Shown: positions 52,569 through 61,294, numbered from the stretch's first letter. The stretch: DNA of 64,000 nt from Pseudomonas sp. TCU-HL1 (GCF_001708505.1 NZ_CP015992.1:4960001-5024000); one strand, 5' to 3'. Made by a program: numbers and translations. The notes: generated by a model not told the origin, from the letters alone.

Positions 52569-53594
52569 ATGACTCTTGCTGTCCAGTTCACTCAGGTTTC
52601 CCGCCAGTTCGGCGAGGTCAAGGCCGTCGACCGGGTATCCATCGATATCAAGGACGGCGAGTTCTTCTCGATGCTCGGCCCTTCGGGCTCGGGCAAGACC
52701 ACCTGCCTGCGCCTGATCGCCGGCTTCGAGCAGCCCAGCTCCGGTTCCATCCGCATCCACGGCGAAGAAGCCGCCGGCCTGCCGCCCTACGAGCGCGATG
52801 TGAACACCGTATTCCAGGACTACGCCCTGTTCCCCCACATGAATGTGCGCGACAACGTCGCCTACGGCCTCAAGGTGAAGGGCGTGGCAAAGGCCGAGCG
52901 TCTGGCCCGTGCCGAGGAAGCACTGGGCATGGTCGCCCTGGCCGGCTACGGCGACCGCAAGCCGGCGCAGCTTTCCGGTGGCCAGCGCCAGCGCGTGGCC
53001 CTGGCCCGTGCCCTGGTCAACCGCCCCCGCGTGCTGCTGCTGGACGAACCTCTCGGCGCACTGGACCTCAAGCTGCGCGAGCAGATGCAGAGCGAGCTGA
53101 AGAAGCTGCAGCGCCAGCTCGGCATCACCTTCATCTTCGTCACCCACGATCAGGGTGAAGCGCTGTCCATGTCCGACCGCGTGGCCGTGTTCAACAAGGG
53201 TCGCATCGAGCAGGTGGACACCCCGCGCAACCTCTACATGAAACCGGCCACGCCCTTCGTCGCCGAGTTCGTCGGCACCTCCAACGTGCTGCGCGGCGAC
53301 CTGGCCCGCCAACTCTCCGGCGCCGAAAAACCCTTCTCCATCCGTCCCGAGCACATCCGCTTCGCCCAGGGCGAGGTCGGCAGCCACGAAGTGGAAATCA
53401 GCGGCCTGCTCCACGACATCCAGTACCAGGGTGCCGCCACCCGCTACGAAATCCGCCTGGATAACGGCCAGAACCTCTGTGTCAGCCTGGCCAACAGCCA
53501 GTGGCAGGACACCGCACCGCTGCACCAGCAGGGCCAGGTGGTCACCGCCCGCTGGGCGCGCGATGCCATGGTCCAGCTGACCGAGGGTGCGTGA
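52569..53594 (+). CDS. Polyamine-type ABC transporter ATPase (YdcT/PotA-like)
   Basis: 341-aa ATPase: Walker A GPSGSGKTT, Q-loop VFQDYALFPHMNV, signature LSGGQRQRVALARAL, Walker B VLLLDEPLGALD, and a C-terminal TOBE-like regulatory domain (PFSIRPEHIRF). It energises uptake through the two permeases downstream. ATG 52569 (MTLAVQFTQVSRQFG) is the family-like start. The next gene starts one base after its stop. Confidence 0.92.
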   Translation: MTLAVQFTQVSRQFGEVKAVDRVSIDIKDGEFFSMLGPSGSGKTTCLRLIAGFEQPSSGSIRIHGEEAAGLPPYERDVNTVFQDYALFPHMNVRDNVAYGLKVKGVAKAERLARAEEALGMVALAGYGDRKPAQLSGGQRQRVALARALVNRPRVLLLDEPLGALDLKLREQMQSELKKLQRQLGITFIFVTHDQGEALSMSDRVAVFNKGRIEQVDTPRNLYMKPATPFVAEFVGTSNVLRGDLARQLSGAEKPFSIRPEHIRFAQGEVGSHEVEISGLLHDIQYQGAATRYEIRLDNGQNLCVSLANSQWQDTAPLHQQGQVVTARWARDAMVQLTEGA

Positions 53595-53595
53595 C

Positions 53596-54546
53596 ATGGA
53601 ACTGACCCTCAACGCCGAGCGGCCACGCGCCGCCAATGGCCTGATGCGCAGGTTCTCGGGCCTGCTCTATCGCCGTCCGACCCTGTACCTCTCGCTGCTG
53701 CTGGTACCGCCACTGCTGTGGTTCGGCGCCATCTACCTCGGCTCGCTGCTGACGCTGCTCTGGCAGGGTTTCTACACCTTCGACGACTTCACCATGACGG
53801 TGTCGACGGACCTGACCCTGGTCAACTTCGGCGCGCTGTTCCAGGCCGCCAACTTCGACATCATCCTGCGCACGCTGAGCATGGCCATCGCCGTGTCCAT
53901 CGCCAGTGCCGCCCTGGCCTTCCCCATCGCCTACTACATGGCGCGCTACACCACGGGCAAGACCAAGGCGTTCTTCTACATCGCCGTGATGATGCCCATG
54001 TGGGCCAGCTACATCGTCAAGGCCTACGCCTGGACCCTGCTGCTGGCCAAGGGCGGCGTGGTGATGTGGTTCGTCCAGGCGCTGCACCTGGAGCCGCTGC
54101 TGGAACTGCTGCTGGGCGTACCCGGCGTCGGCGGCAGCACCCTGTCCACCTCGCACCTGGGGCGCTTCCTGGTGTTCGTGTACATCTGGCTGCCGTTCAT
54201 GATCCTGCCGATCCAGGCCTCCCTGGAACGCCTGCCGCCGTCGCTGTTGCAGGCCTCGGCCGACCTCGGCGCGCACCCGCGCCAGACCTTCATGCAGGTG
54301 ATCCTGCCGCTGTCGGTACCGGGCATCGCCGCCGGTTCGATCTTCACCTTCAGCCTGACCCTGGGCGACTTCATCGTGCCGCAGCTGGTGGGCCCGCCCG
54401 GCTACTTCATCGGCAGCATGGTCTACGCCCAACAGGGCGCCATCGGCAACATGCCCATGGCCGCCGCCTTCACTCTGGTGCCGATCGTGCTGATCGCCGT
54501 GTACCTGTCCATCGTCAAACGTCTGGGGGCCTTCGATGCACTCTGA
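53596..54546 (+). CDS. Polyamine-type ABC transporter permease 1 (YdcU/PotB-like)
   Basis: 316-aa inner-membrane subunit with about six helices; the EAA loop coupling to the ATPase is SADLGAHPRQTFMQVILPLSVPGI. ATG 53596 follows the ATPase stop by one base, with GAGGG as ribosome site; GTG 53587 is a possible longer start. Its 3' end overlaps the second permease by 11 bases. Confidence 0.9.
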   Translation: MELTLNAERPRAANGLMRRFSGLLYRRPTLYLSLLLVPPLLWFGAIYLGSLLTLLWQGFYTFDDFTMTVSTDLTLVNFGALFQAANFDIILRTLSMAIAVSIASAALAFPIAYYMARYTTGKTKAFFYIAVMMPMWASYIVKAYAWTLLLAKGGVVMWFVQALHLEPLLELLLGVPGVGGSTLSTSHLGRFLVFVYIWLPFMILPIQASLERLPPSLLQASADLGAHPRQTFMQVILPLSVPGIAAGSIFTFSLTLGDFIVPQLVGPPGYFIGSMVYAQQGAIGNMPMAAAFTLVPIVLIAVYLSIVKRLGAFDAL

Positions 54547-55342
54547 GAAAGCTTCATGGGGTCTCAAGGCCGCCGCCTGGGGCGGGCTGGCGTTCCTGCA
54601 CATCCCGATCCTGATCATCTTCCTGTACGCCTTCAACACCGAAGACGCCGCCTTCAGCTTCCCGCCGCAGGGCTTCACCCTGCACTGGTTCAGCGTCGCC
54701 TTCGGCCGCGCCGACGTGCTGGAAGCGATCAAGCTGTCGGCTCAGGTGGCCACAATCGCCACGCTGATCGCCGTGGTGCTCGGCACCCTGGCTGCGGCCG
54801 CGCTGTACCGTCGAAGCTTCTTCGGCAAGGAAGGCATCTCGCTGATGCTGATCCTGCCCATCGCCCTGCCCGGCATCATCACCGGCATCGCCTTGCTCTC
54901 GGCATTCAAGGGACTGGGCATCGAGCCGGGCCTGCTGACCATCGTCATCGGTCACGCCACCTTCTGCGTGGTGATCGTCCACAACAACGTGATCGCGCGC
55001 TTCCGCCGCACCTCCCACAGCCTCATCGAAGCCTCGATGGACCTGGGCGCGGACGGCTGGCAGACCTTCCGCCACATCATCCTGCCGAACCTGGGCTCGG
55101 CCCTGCTGGCGGGTGGCATGCTGGCGTTCGCGCTGTCGTTCGATGAGATCATCGTCACCACCTTCACCGCCGGCCACGAACGCACGCTGCCGATCTGGCT
55201 GCTCAACCAGCTCAGCCGCCCGCGCGACGTCCCGGTAACCAACGTGGTGGCCATGCTGGTCATGCTGGTGACCATGCTGCCCATCCTCGCCGCTTACTAC
55301 CTGACCAAGGGTGGCGAGAGCGTGGCGGGTAGCGGGAAGTAA
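54536..55342 (+). CDS. Polyamine-type ABC transporter permease 2 (YdcV/PotC-like)
   Basis: 268-aa inner-membrane subunit; EAA loop SMDLGADGWQTFRHIILPNLGSALLAG, and the C-terminal SFDEIIVTTFTAG characteristic of PotC/YdcV. Completes the importer with the preceding three genes. It is followed by about 170 bp carrying two palindromic repeats before the second aldehyde dehydrogenase. Confidence 0.9.
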   Translation: MHSEKASWGLKAAAWGGLAFLHIPILIIFLYAFNTEDAAFSFPPQGFTLHWFSVAFGRADVLEAIKLSAQVATIATLIAVVLGTLAAAALYRRSFFGKEGISLMLILPIALPGIITGIALLSAFKGLGIEPGLLTIVIGHATFCVVIVHNNVIARFRRTSHSLIEASMDLGADGWQTFRHIILPNLGSALLAGGMLAFALSFDEIIVTTFTAGHERTLPIWLLNQLSRPRDVPVTNVVAMLVMLVTMLPILAAYYLTKGGESVAGSGK

Positions 55343-55361
55343 AGGATTCTCTCGGACTGCT

Positions 55362-55493
55362 CCCCTCTCCTCTTCAGGGAGAGGGGCCGGGGGAGAGGGC
55401 AACCAAGCTCAGTCCAAGCACCGCCGTGTACCCGAACCCAGTAACCCTCTCCCTAGCCCTCTCCTAGCCGGTCGCCCCTGAAGGGAGAGGGAA
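55362..55493. repeat. CTCTCC/GGAGAG palindromic repeats (copies 3 and 4)
   Basis: Copy 3 (55362-55399) matches the core and right part of the 5926 unit. Copy 4 (55445-55493) is longer: CCCTCTCCCTAGCCCTCTCC, then CCCCTGAAGGGAGAGGG. They occupy most of the gap between permease 2 and the second aldehyde dehydrogenase. Confidence 0.7.
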
Positions 55494-55512
55494 CAAACGC
55501 GAGGAAGCGCCC

Positions 55513-56937
55513 ATGCAAACCAAACTCCTGATCAACGGCCAGCTCGTCGCCGGTGAAGGCCCCGGCCTCGCCGTGCTCAACCCATCCCTGGGCAGCGCCC
55601 TGATGGAAATCGCCGAGGCCAGCCCGGCCCAGGTCGATGCCGCCGTGCGCGCCGCCGACGCCGCCTTCCCGGCCTGGTCGCAGACTTCGCCCAAGGACCG
55701 CGCCACCCTGCTGCTGAAACTCGCCGACCGCATCGATGCCCACGCCGAAGAACTGGCGCGCCTGGAATCGCAGAACTGCGGCAAGCCCTTCACCGCTGCG
55801 CTGAACGACGAACTGCCAGCCGTTGCCGACGTGTTCCGCTTCTTCGCCGGTGCCAGCCGCTGCATGAACGGCTCCGCCGCCGGCGAATACCTGCCCGGCC
55901 ACACCTCGATGATCCGCCGCGACCCGGTGGGCGTGGTCGCCTCCATCGCGCCGTGGAACTACCCGCTGATGATGGCCGCCTGGAAACTCGGCCCGGCGCT
56001 CGCCGCCGGCAACACCGTGGTGCTGAAACCCTCCGAGCAGACCCCGCTGACCGCCCTGAAGCTCGCCGAATTCATCAATGAGATCTTCCCCGCCGGCGTG
56101 GTGAACCTGGTCTTCGGCCGCGGCCCGAGCGTCGGCGAGCCGCTGACCACCCACCCGAAGGTGCGCATGGTCTCCCTCACCGGCTCGGTCGCCACCGGCT
56201 CACGGATCATCGCCGGCACCGCCGACAGCGTGAAACGCATGCACATGGAACTGGGCGGCAAGGCCCCGGTGATTATCTTCGACGACGCCGACATCGACGC
56301 CGCCGTGGAAGGCATCCGCACCTTCGGCTTCTACAACGCCGGCCAGGACTGCACCGCCGCCTGCCGCATCTACGCGCAGAAAGGCATCTACGAGCGCTTC
56401 GTGGCCAAGCTCGGCGAGGCCGTCGGCAGCCTCAAGACCGGTCTGCAGGACGACCCGGCCACCGAGCTCGGCCCGCTGATCACCGAACAGCACCTGGAGC
56501 GCGTCGAAGGCTTCGTCCAGCGCGCCAGCGCCGTGCCGCACATCACCGTGGTCACCGGCGGTGCCCGTGTCGACGGCCCGGGCTTCTTCTTCCAGCCGAC
56601 CGTACTCGCCGGCGCCCGCCAGGACGACGAGATCGTCCGCCGCGAAGTGTTCGGCCCGGTGGTTTCGGTCACCGCGTTCGACGATGAGGAACAGGTGCTG
56701 GCGTGGGCCAACGATTCCGACTACGGCCTGGCCTCCTCCCTCTGGACCTCGGACGTCGGCCGCGCCCACCGCCTGTCCGCGCGCCTGCAGTATGGCTGCA
56801 CCTGGGTCAACACTCATTTCATGCTGGTCAGCGAAATGCCCCACGGCGGCGTCAAGCACTCCGGCTACGGCAAGGACATGTCCATGTATGGGTTGGAGGA
56901 CTACACCGCCATTCGCCATGTGATGTTCAAGCACTGA
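55513..56937 (+). CDS. Gamma-aminobutyraldehyde dehydrogenase-like enzyme (YdcW/PatD-like)
   Basis: 474-aa dehydrogenase, the same length as E. coli YdcW, which oxidises 4-aminobutyraldehyde to GABA in putrescine catabolism. Motifs: SIAPWNYPLMMAAWK, VSLTGSVATGSRI, catalytic Glu MELGGKAPVI, catalytic Cys NAGQDCTAACR, and EVFGPVVSVTAFDD. It follows the ydcSTUV-like importer as in E. coli. It is a clear paralogue of the gene at 49690. ATG 55513 has GAGGAAGC upstream. Confidence 0.88.
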   Translation: MQTKLLINGQLVAGEGPGLAVLNPSLGSALMEIAEASPAQVDAAVRAADAAFPAWSQTSPKDRATLLLKLADRIDAHAEELARLESQNCGKPFTAALNDELPAVADVFRFFAGASRCMNGSAAGEYLPGHTSMIRRDPVGVVASIAPWNYPLMMAAWKLGPALAAGNTVVLKPSEQTPLTALKLAEFINEIFPAGVVNLVFGRGPSVGEPLTTHPKVRMVSLTGSVATGSRIIAGTADSVKRMHMELGGKAPVIIFDDADIDAAVEGIRTFGFYNAGQDCTAACRIYAQKGIYERFVAKLGEAVGSLKTGLQDDPATELGPLITEQHLERVEGFVQRASAVPHITVVTGGARVDGPGFFFQPTVLAGARQDDEIVRREVFGPVVSVTAFDDEEQVLAWANDSDYGLASSLWTSDVGRAHRLSARLQYGCTWVNTHFMLVSEMPHGGVKHSGYGKDMSMYGLEDYTAIRHVMFKH

Positions 56938-57084
56938 TCCGGCCGCCGCTCGCTTGCCCGGGCGTTGTTGAGAAGAGCGTCGAAATGCTCATGTACAACA
57001 GTACATTCCGCGTTCTCCGCCCTTCTCGCCTAGCCCGTGCGGCGTGAGCGACGCCCGGATTCGTGCCCGTAAGCGTTTTGTGGG

Positions 57085-57176
57085 GGCGAATTCATTCGCG
57101 ATCCGGGCCGACTGGTCCGGCCGCAATAGTCGGGGGCAGCTGCGCTGCCCTTCGCGACTGAAGTCGCTCCTACAGG
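57085..57176. repeat. REP-type palindromes upstream of the NTF2-like gene
   Basis: Contains GGGGCGAATTCATTCGCG, CCGGGCCGACTGGTCCGG, GGGGGCAGCTGCGCTGCCC, and GCGACTGAAGTCGCTCCTACAGGGG in series. The first and last parts match the REP unit into which the IS at 28174 is inserted. Confidence 0.7.
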
Positions 57177-57226
57177 GGTTGAAGCCCCACAGGTTGTACC
57201 CGCACAAACCACCAGGAGAACGAGCA

Positions 57227-57703
57227 ATGCGTAATACCTTGCGTAATTTCAGCTTCATCCTGTTTTGCGCCATGGCCGGAATGGCCCAGGCGGCCGACGA
57301 TGCCAAGGCGATAGTCGACGGCTACATGGCTGCCTGGAATGCCCACGACGCCGACAAGGCCGCCAGCTTCCTGGCCGAGGACGCAGAGTACTTCGACGCC
57401 ACCGTCGGCACGCCACAGAAGGGTCGGGCGGCCGCTCGCGACAACGTGATCAAGGTCTTCGTCGGCGCCGTGCCGGACCTGAAATGGAAGATGACCAGCG
57501 AGCCCATCGTCAGCGCCGATGGCATCGCCTTCCAGTGGGAGTTCGCCGGCACCAACAGCGGTGCCTGGAGTGCCGAAACCCCGGCCACCAACAAGCCGCT
57601 CAAGTTCGAAGGGGTGAGCTTCATCCGCGTCAAGAACGGCAAGATCACCTACCAGGGCGACTACTACGATGCCCTCGGTTTCAACAAGCAGCTCGGCTGG
57701 TAA
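57227..57703 (+). CDS. SnoaL/NTF2-fold exported protein
   Basis: 158-aa protein with a signal peptide (FSFILFCAMAGMAQA) and an NTF2-like/SnoaL domain: VDGYMAAWNAHDADKAASFLAEDAEYFD, GRAAARDNVIKVFVGAVPDLKW and FIRVKNGKITYQGDYYDALGF. The ester-cyclase-like pattern does not fix an activity. AGGAGA precedes ATG 57227. Monocistronic, between REP units and the repeat at 57728. Confidence 0.85.
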   Translation: MRNTLRNFSFILFCAMAGMAQAADDAKAIVDGYMAAWNAHDADKAASFLAEDAEYFDATVGTPQKGRAAARDNVIKVFVGAVPDLKWKMTSEPIVSADGIAFQWEFAGTNSGAWSAETPATNKPLKFEGVSFIRVKNGKITYQGDYYDALGFNKQLGW

Positions 57704-57727
57704 GGCCCTCCCCCTAGGGGGGCTTTC

Positions 57728-57791
57728 GTAGGGTGCGCCGTGCGCGCCAAGAACCGCCGTGGGCGCTATCGGTGCGCACGGCACACCCTAC
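57728..57791. repeat. GTAGGGTGCGC palindromic intergenic repeat
   Basis: Arms GTAGGGTGCGCCGTGCGC and GTGCGCACGGCACACCCTAC face each other around a 26-nt centre. The outer CTA at 57788-57790 is the TAG stop codon of the leftward cysteine-synthase-like gene. Confidence 0.8.
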
Positions 57792-58780
57792 CCGCAGGCG
57801 ATACCTGCCGCTTCCGCCAGCCCCTTCTCTCTCAGCCAGTCCGGATTGAACAAGCGTCCGGCATACAACCCGCCCCGATCACAGAGCAGCGTCACTACCC
57901 GGTGTCCCGGCCCCAATTGGCGAGCCACCTGCACGGCGGCGGCAAGGTTGATGCCGGAAGAACCGCCGACGAACAACCCCTCCTCCCGCAGCAGGTGATA
58001 GACCATGGCCACGCAGGCCGGGTCGTCCACCTGCACGGCATCGTCTATCGGCGTGCCTTCGAGGTTGGCGGTGATGCGCGTGGTGCCGATGCCTTCGGTG
58101 ATGGAACTGCCCTCGGCCATCAGCTCGCCGCGCTTGACCCAGTTGTACAGGGCGCTGCCCATGGGGTCGGCCAGGACGATGCGGATGCTAGGGTCACGCT
58201 GCTTGAGGTAGCGCGCCACGCCGGCCAGGGTGCCGCCAGTGCCCGTGGCGCACACGAAGGCATCCAGCCGGCCGTCGGTATCGGCCCAGAGTTCCGGGCC
58301 GGTGGTTTCGAAGTGGGCCTGGCGGTTGGCGGTGTTGTCGAACTGGTTGGCCCAGATGGCACCGGGCAGCTCGGTGGCCAGGCGCCCGGCGATCTTCTGG
58401 TAGTTGTCCGGGTCCTTGTAGGGCTTGGGCGGCACCGGGCGCACTTCGGCGCCCAGGGTGCGGAGCAGGTCGAGCTTTTCCGGGGACTGGTTGTCGGGAA
58501 TCACGATGATGCAACGGTAGCCCCGTGCCGCGCAGATATGCGCCAGGCCGATGCCGGTATTGCCGGCGGTGCCCTCCACCACCGTGCCGCCGGGGTACAG
58601 CATGCCCTGGCGTTCAGCGTCTTCGAGGATGAAGCGGGCGGCGCGGTCCTTGACCGAGCCACCGGGGTTGAGGAATTCGGCCTTGGCCAGGATGTCGCAG
58701 CCGGTCTCGGCGCAGAGGCTGTCGAGGCGCAGAAGGGGCGTGTTGCCGACGCTGCCAATGAAACCTTCGCGAATCGCCAT
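57788..58780 (-). CDS. PLP-dependent cysteine synthase family protein
   Basis: 330-aa fold-type II PLP enzyme. Catalytic Lys in NPGGSVKDRAAR, Asn-containing EGTAGNTGIGLAH (substrate loop), PLP-phosphate-binding GTGGTLAG and C-terminal SSGINLAAA. It resembles O-acetylserine sulfhydrylases but is best called a cysteine-synthase-A-family enzyme; related proteins act on other beta-substituted amino acids. ATG 58780 gives MAIREGFIGSVGNTPLLRL. Its stop lies in the repeat at 57728-57791. Confidence 0.88.
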   Translation of the reverse strand: MAIREGFIGSVGNTPLLRLDSLCAETGCDILAKAEFLNPGGSVKDRAARFILEDAERQGMLYPGGTVVEGTAGNTGIGLAHICAARGYRCIIVIPDNQSPEKLDLLRTLGAEVRPVPPKPYKDPDNYQKIAGRLATELPGAIWANQFDNTANRQAHFETTGPELWADTDGRLDAFVCATGTGGTLAGVARYLKQRDPSIRIVLADPMGSALYNWVKRGELMAEGSSITEGIGTTRITANLEGTPIDDAVQVDDPACVAMVYHLLREEGLFVGGSSGINLAAAVQVARQLGPGHRVVTLLCDRGGLYAGRLFNPDWLREKGLAEAAGIACG

Positions 58781-58832
58781 GCCTCACCTCCTGCCGGTGC
58801 ATGGGGACGAACAGTTTCAGTCTAGCTGCGCG

Positions 58833-59273
58833 CTAGCGGGACCGATCCAGCTCGAACTGGTGCTTGATGACATCCGAGACGGCTGCCGTCATGGCCGCCG
58901 TGGAAACCCCGAACATCAGGATGCCGTTGGCGGCTTCCAGCGGCCCCAGCAGCCGCCACTGCTCAGTCATGACGATATCGCCGTAGCCCAGCGTGGCGAA
59001 GTTCACTCCCGAGTGGTAAAGCGCCGTGGCGAAGCTGTCGAACTCCCCCAGCATCAGGAACAGCGCCCCCCAGACGCCCATCTGGACGAAATTGCCCAGC
59101 AACATCACCAGCATCACGACCGACAACAGCAGCGTGACGCGCCAGGCGGACAGGTGAACGCTTCCGCCCCTCGCATAGCGGACGTACGGCTTCAGGCTGA
59201 AGGCCACGAACAAGGCCTGCATGACCAGGCAAAGCACCATCACAGGAATTCCGACCAGCAGATTGATCAGCAT
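58833..59273 (-). CDS. Small two-pore-helix-type ion channel protein
   Basis: 146-aa membrane protein with four hydrophobic segments. Between the last two lies HSGVNFATLGYGDIVM, a potassium-channel-like selectivity filter (TLGYGD). It lacks a regulatory domain. AGAGGTGG precedes ATG 59273, which is preferred to the longer frame reaching 59372. It lies downstream of the HlyD-like gene fragment and the AI-2E-type transporter in the same direction. Confidence 0.78.
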   Translation of the reverse strand: MLINLLVGIPVMVLCLVMQALFVAFSLKPYVRYARGGSVHLSAWRVTLLLSVVMLVMLLGNFVQMGVWGALFLMLGEFDSFATALYHSGVNFATLGYGDIVMTEQWRLLGPLEAANGILMFGVSTAAMTAAVSDVIKHQFELDRSR

Positions 59274-59329
59274 GGAAGCCACCTCTAAAAGGGCGTCACG
59301 GCGCTGCCAGCGGAAGCGTCGGCGGTCGA

Positions 59330-59480
59330 TCAGGTAAACCGCCGCGCAGGCCACGCAGCTGGTCCACCTCACCGGGGGCGTATTTCACTATCACCGGGAA
59401 GCGCTGCGCCGGGCGTAGCCGGTCGCGGTAGGCTCTATCAGCTGCTGCAAGCGGGCGTCCTGCACGCGCACGTCGTTCTT
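59330..59480 (-). pseudogene. Remnant of an HlyD/YibH-type membrane fusion gene
   Basis: On the minus strand one frame reads LIKNDVRVQDARLQQLIEPT and then, after a shift of frame, AYRDRLRPAQRFPVIVKYAPGEVDQLRGL. This resembles the end region of HlyD-like inner-membrane proteins (YibH/YiaV type). The gene's beginning, its last strands and a continuous frame are absent. It follows the transporter gene within a few bases, suggesting a deletion joined the two. Confidence 0.45.
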
Positions 59481-59482
59481 GA

Positions 59483-60586
59483 TCAGGCCGTCGTCTCATC
59501 GTCCGCAGTCGTGTCCTTCGGCTGGTCTTCCACCCAGTGCCAGAACAGCATGTAGCCGACGGCCAGTATGACCGGGCCGATGAACAGCCCGATGATGCCG
59601 CTGGTGACCATCCCACCCAGGGCACCAATCAGCACCACCGGCATCGGTACGTTGACGCCACGCCCCAGCAGCATGGGTTTGAGGATGTTATCGGACATGC
59701 CGGCGACGAAGATGTAGATGGAGAAAATGATGGCACCTACGGTGGCGCCCTCGGTGGCGAGGACGAAACCGATGACCGGAATCGTGATCAGCAGCACGGG
59801 CAGTTGCATGATGCCGAGCAGCAGCACCACGAGCGCCAGTAGACCGGCGCCCGGGATGCCCATGACCACGAAGCCGACGCCGACCAGCAGCATCTGGATG
59901 AAAGCGATACCGACCACGCCCTGGGCCACGGCACGGATGGTGGCCGTGCAGAGCTGAGCGATCTGCGGGCCCCGGTCCGGTCCGGAAATGCGCGTGGCGA
60001 TCTGCACGGCGCTGCGAGTGCCGTTGGCGCCATAGGCCATCAGAAGGCCGGCCACGATCAGCGCAGCAATGAACAGCAGGAAGCCCGCCCCCACGCCGGC
60101 CAGTTTACCGAGCAGGGTGAGTCCCACTCCGCGCAGGTGCGGCATGAGCGTCTTGAGCAGACTGGTAAGGTCGGCAGAGGCCTGCTGCCAGAAGTCGTAC
60201 AGCGGCTGGCCGATCAGGGGCCAGCCGGCGATTGATTCGTTAGGCGCCGGGATATGCCACTCGCCCCCCTTGATCAGCTCAAGCGCCCCTTGCACGGACT
60301 CGGCCATCGACACGCCCAGCAAGTAGACCGGCACCATCAACAGCCCCACCGATACCAGCACGATCAGGGTCGCCACATACCCATCGCGCAGGCCCAGCCG
60401 GTTCTTGAGCATGCCGTGCAGCGGGTAGAAGGTGACCGCCAGGATCAGCGCCCAGAGCATCAGGTTGAGGAACGGATAGAACACCTGGTAGCAGGAGATG
60501 GCCAGGATGGTGATGAGCCCTGCGCGTATCAGGACATCGAGCAGGCCGCGAGACAGCATCCGTTCCGAAGCGGTAGTCGGTAGCAT
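59483..60586 (-). CDS. AI-2E family transporter (YdiK/PerM-like membrane protein)
   Basis: 367-aa polytopic protein of the AI-2E exporter superfamily: LWALILAVTFYPLHGML, then helices, and the conserved C-terminal part GVGFVVMGIPGAGLLALVVLLLG, PMLLGRGVNVPMPVVLIGALGG and GLFIGPVILAVGY. Members are implicated in Na+/H+ antiport or signal export; the substrate here is unknown. It stops at 59483, right at the HlyD-like fragment. Confidence 0.88.
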   Translation of the reverse strand: MLPTTASERMLSRGLLDVLIRAGLITILAISCYQVFYPFLNLMLWALILAVTFYPLHGMLKNRLGLRDGYVATLIVLVSVGLLMVPVYLLGVSMAESVQGALELIKGGEWHIPAPNESIAGWPLIGQPLYDFWQQASADLTSLLKTLMPHLRGVGLTLLGKLAGVGAGFLLFIAALIVAGLLMAYGANGTRSAVQIATRISGPDRGPQIAQLCTATIRAVAQGVVGIAFIQMLLVGVGFVVMGIPGAGLLALVVLLLGIMQLPVLLITIPVIGFVLATEGATVGAIIFSIYIFVAGMSDNILKPMLLGRGVNVPMPVVLIGALGGMVTSGIIGLFIGPVILAVGYMLFWHWVEDQPKDTTADDETTA

Positions 60587-60819
60587 CGAAATCTCCTTTT
60601 GCTCAATAGCGCAAGCCAGACCAAACGATTATCCGGCCAAACCACACCCGTGACGCTGATGGTCATGTCTACCGCAATCCAGGAGCTGATATCCGCATCA
60701 AGCGGGGAAGGACATGGCGTCGACGTCGCACTACCGATGCTGTCGGTTACCAGCATAGTCGCTGCGCGACAGACGGCCTGCCCTTCCCAGCGAGGCCATA
60801 TGCGGCACTCGCGAGCCGT

Positions 60820-61257
60820 TCACTCGCCGATGTCTTCGTTCCACAACTCCGGCCGGGCCTTGATGAAGTCTTCCATCAGCTTCACGCATTCAGCGTCCTG
60901 CAAGACCTCCAGTTGCACGCCGCGCGAACGCAGCAGTTCCTCTTCGCCAAGGAAGGTACGGTTCTCGCCGATCACCACCCTGGAAATGCCATAGAGCAGG
61001 ATGGCGCCGCTGCACATGGAACAGGGCGACAGCGTGGTGTAGAGCACCGCCTCGCGGTAGACGCTGGCGGGCTGGCGGCCGGCGTTCTCGAAGGCGTCCA
61101 TCTCGCCGTGCTTGATGGCGCTGTCTTCCTGGACGCGACGGTTGTGGCCGCGACCGATAATGCGGTCCTTGTGGACAATCACCGAGCCGATGGGAATCCC
61201 GCCCTCGGCCAGGCCCTGACGGGCTTCTTCGATGGCGGCTTGCATGAAGGGGTCCAT
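60820..61257 (-). CDS. Cytosine/nucleoside deaminase, FCY1-like
   Basis: 145-aa zinc deaminase. The catalytic motif is His50-Gly-Glu52 (KHGEMDAFENAGR), with the other zinc ligands Cys79 and Cys82 (LSPCSMCSGAILLYGI). The rest, from GGIPIGSVIV and GRGHNRR to the end ARPELWNEDIGE, is strikingly like yeast cytosine deaminase Fcy1, more so than bacterial TadA or CodA. Cytosine to uracil conversion is therefore the best guess. 233 bp upstream towards the AI-2E gene (60587-60819) shows no further gene. Confidence 0.87.
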   Translation of the reverse strand: MDPFMQAAIEEARQGLAEGGIPIGSVIVHKDRIIGRGHNRRVQEDSAIKHGEMDAFENAGRQPASVYREAVLYTTLSPCSMCSGAILLYGISRVVIGENRTFLGEEELLRSRGVQLEVLQDAECVKLMEDFIKARPELWNEDIGE

Positions 61258-61294
61258 GGTCGTTCCTTGTTTTCCTGTGGGTAGCGTGAACGGT

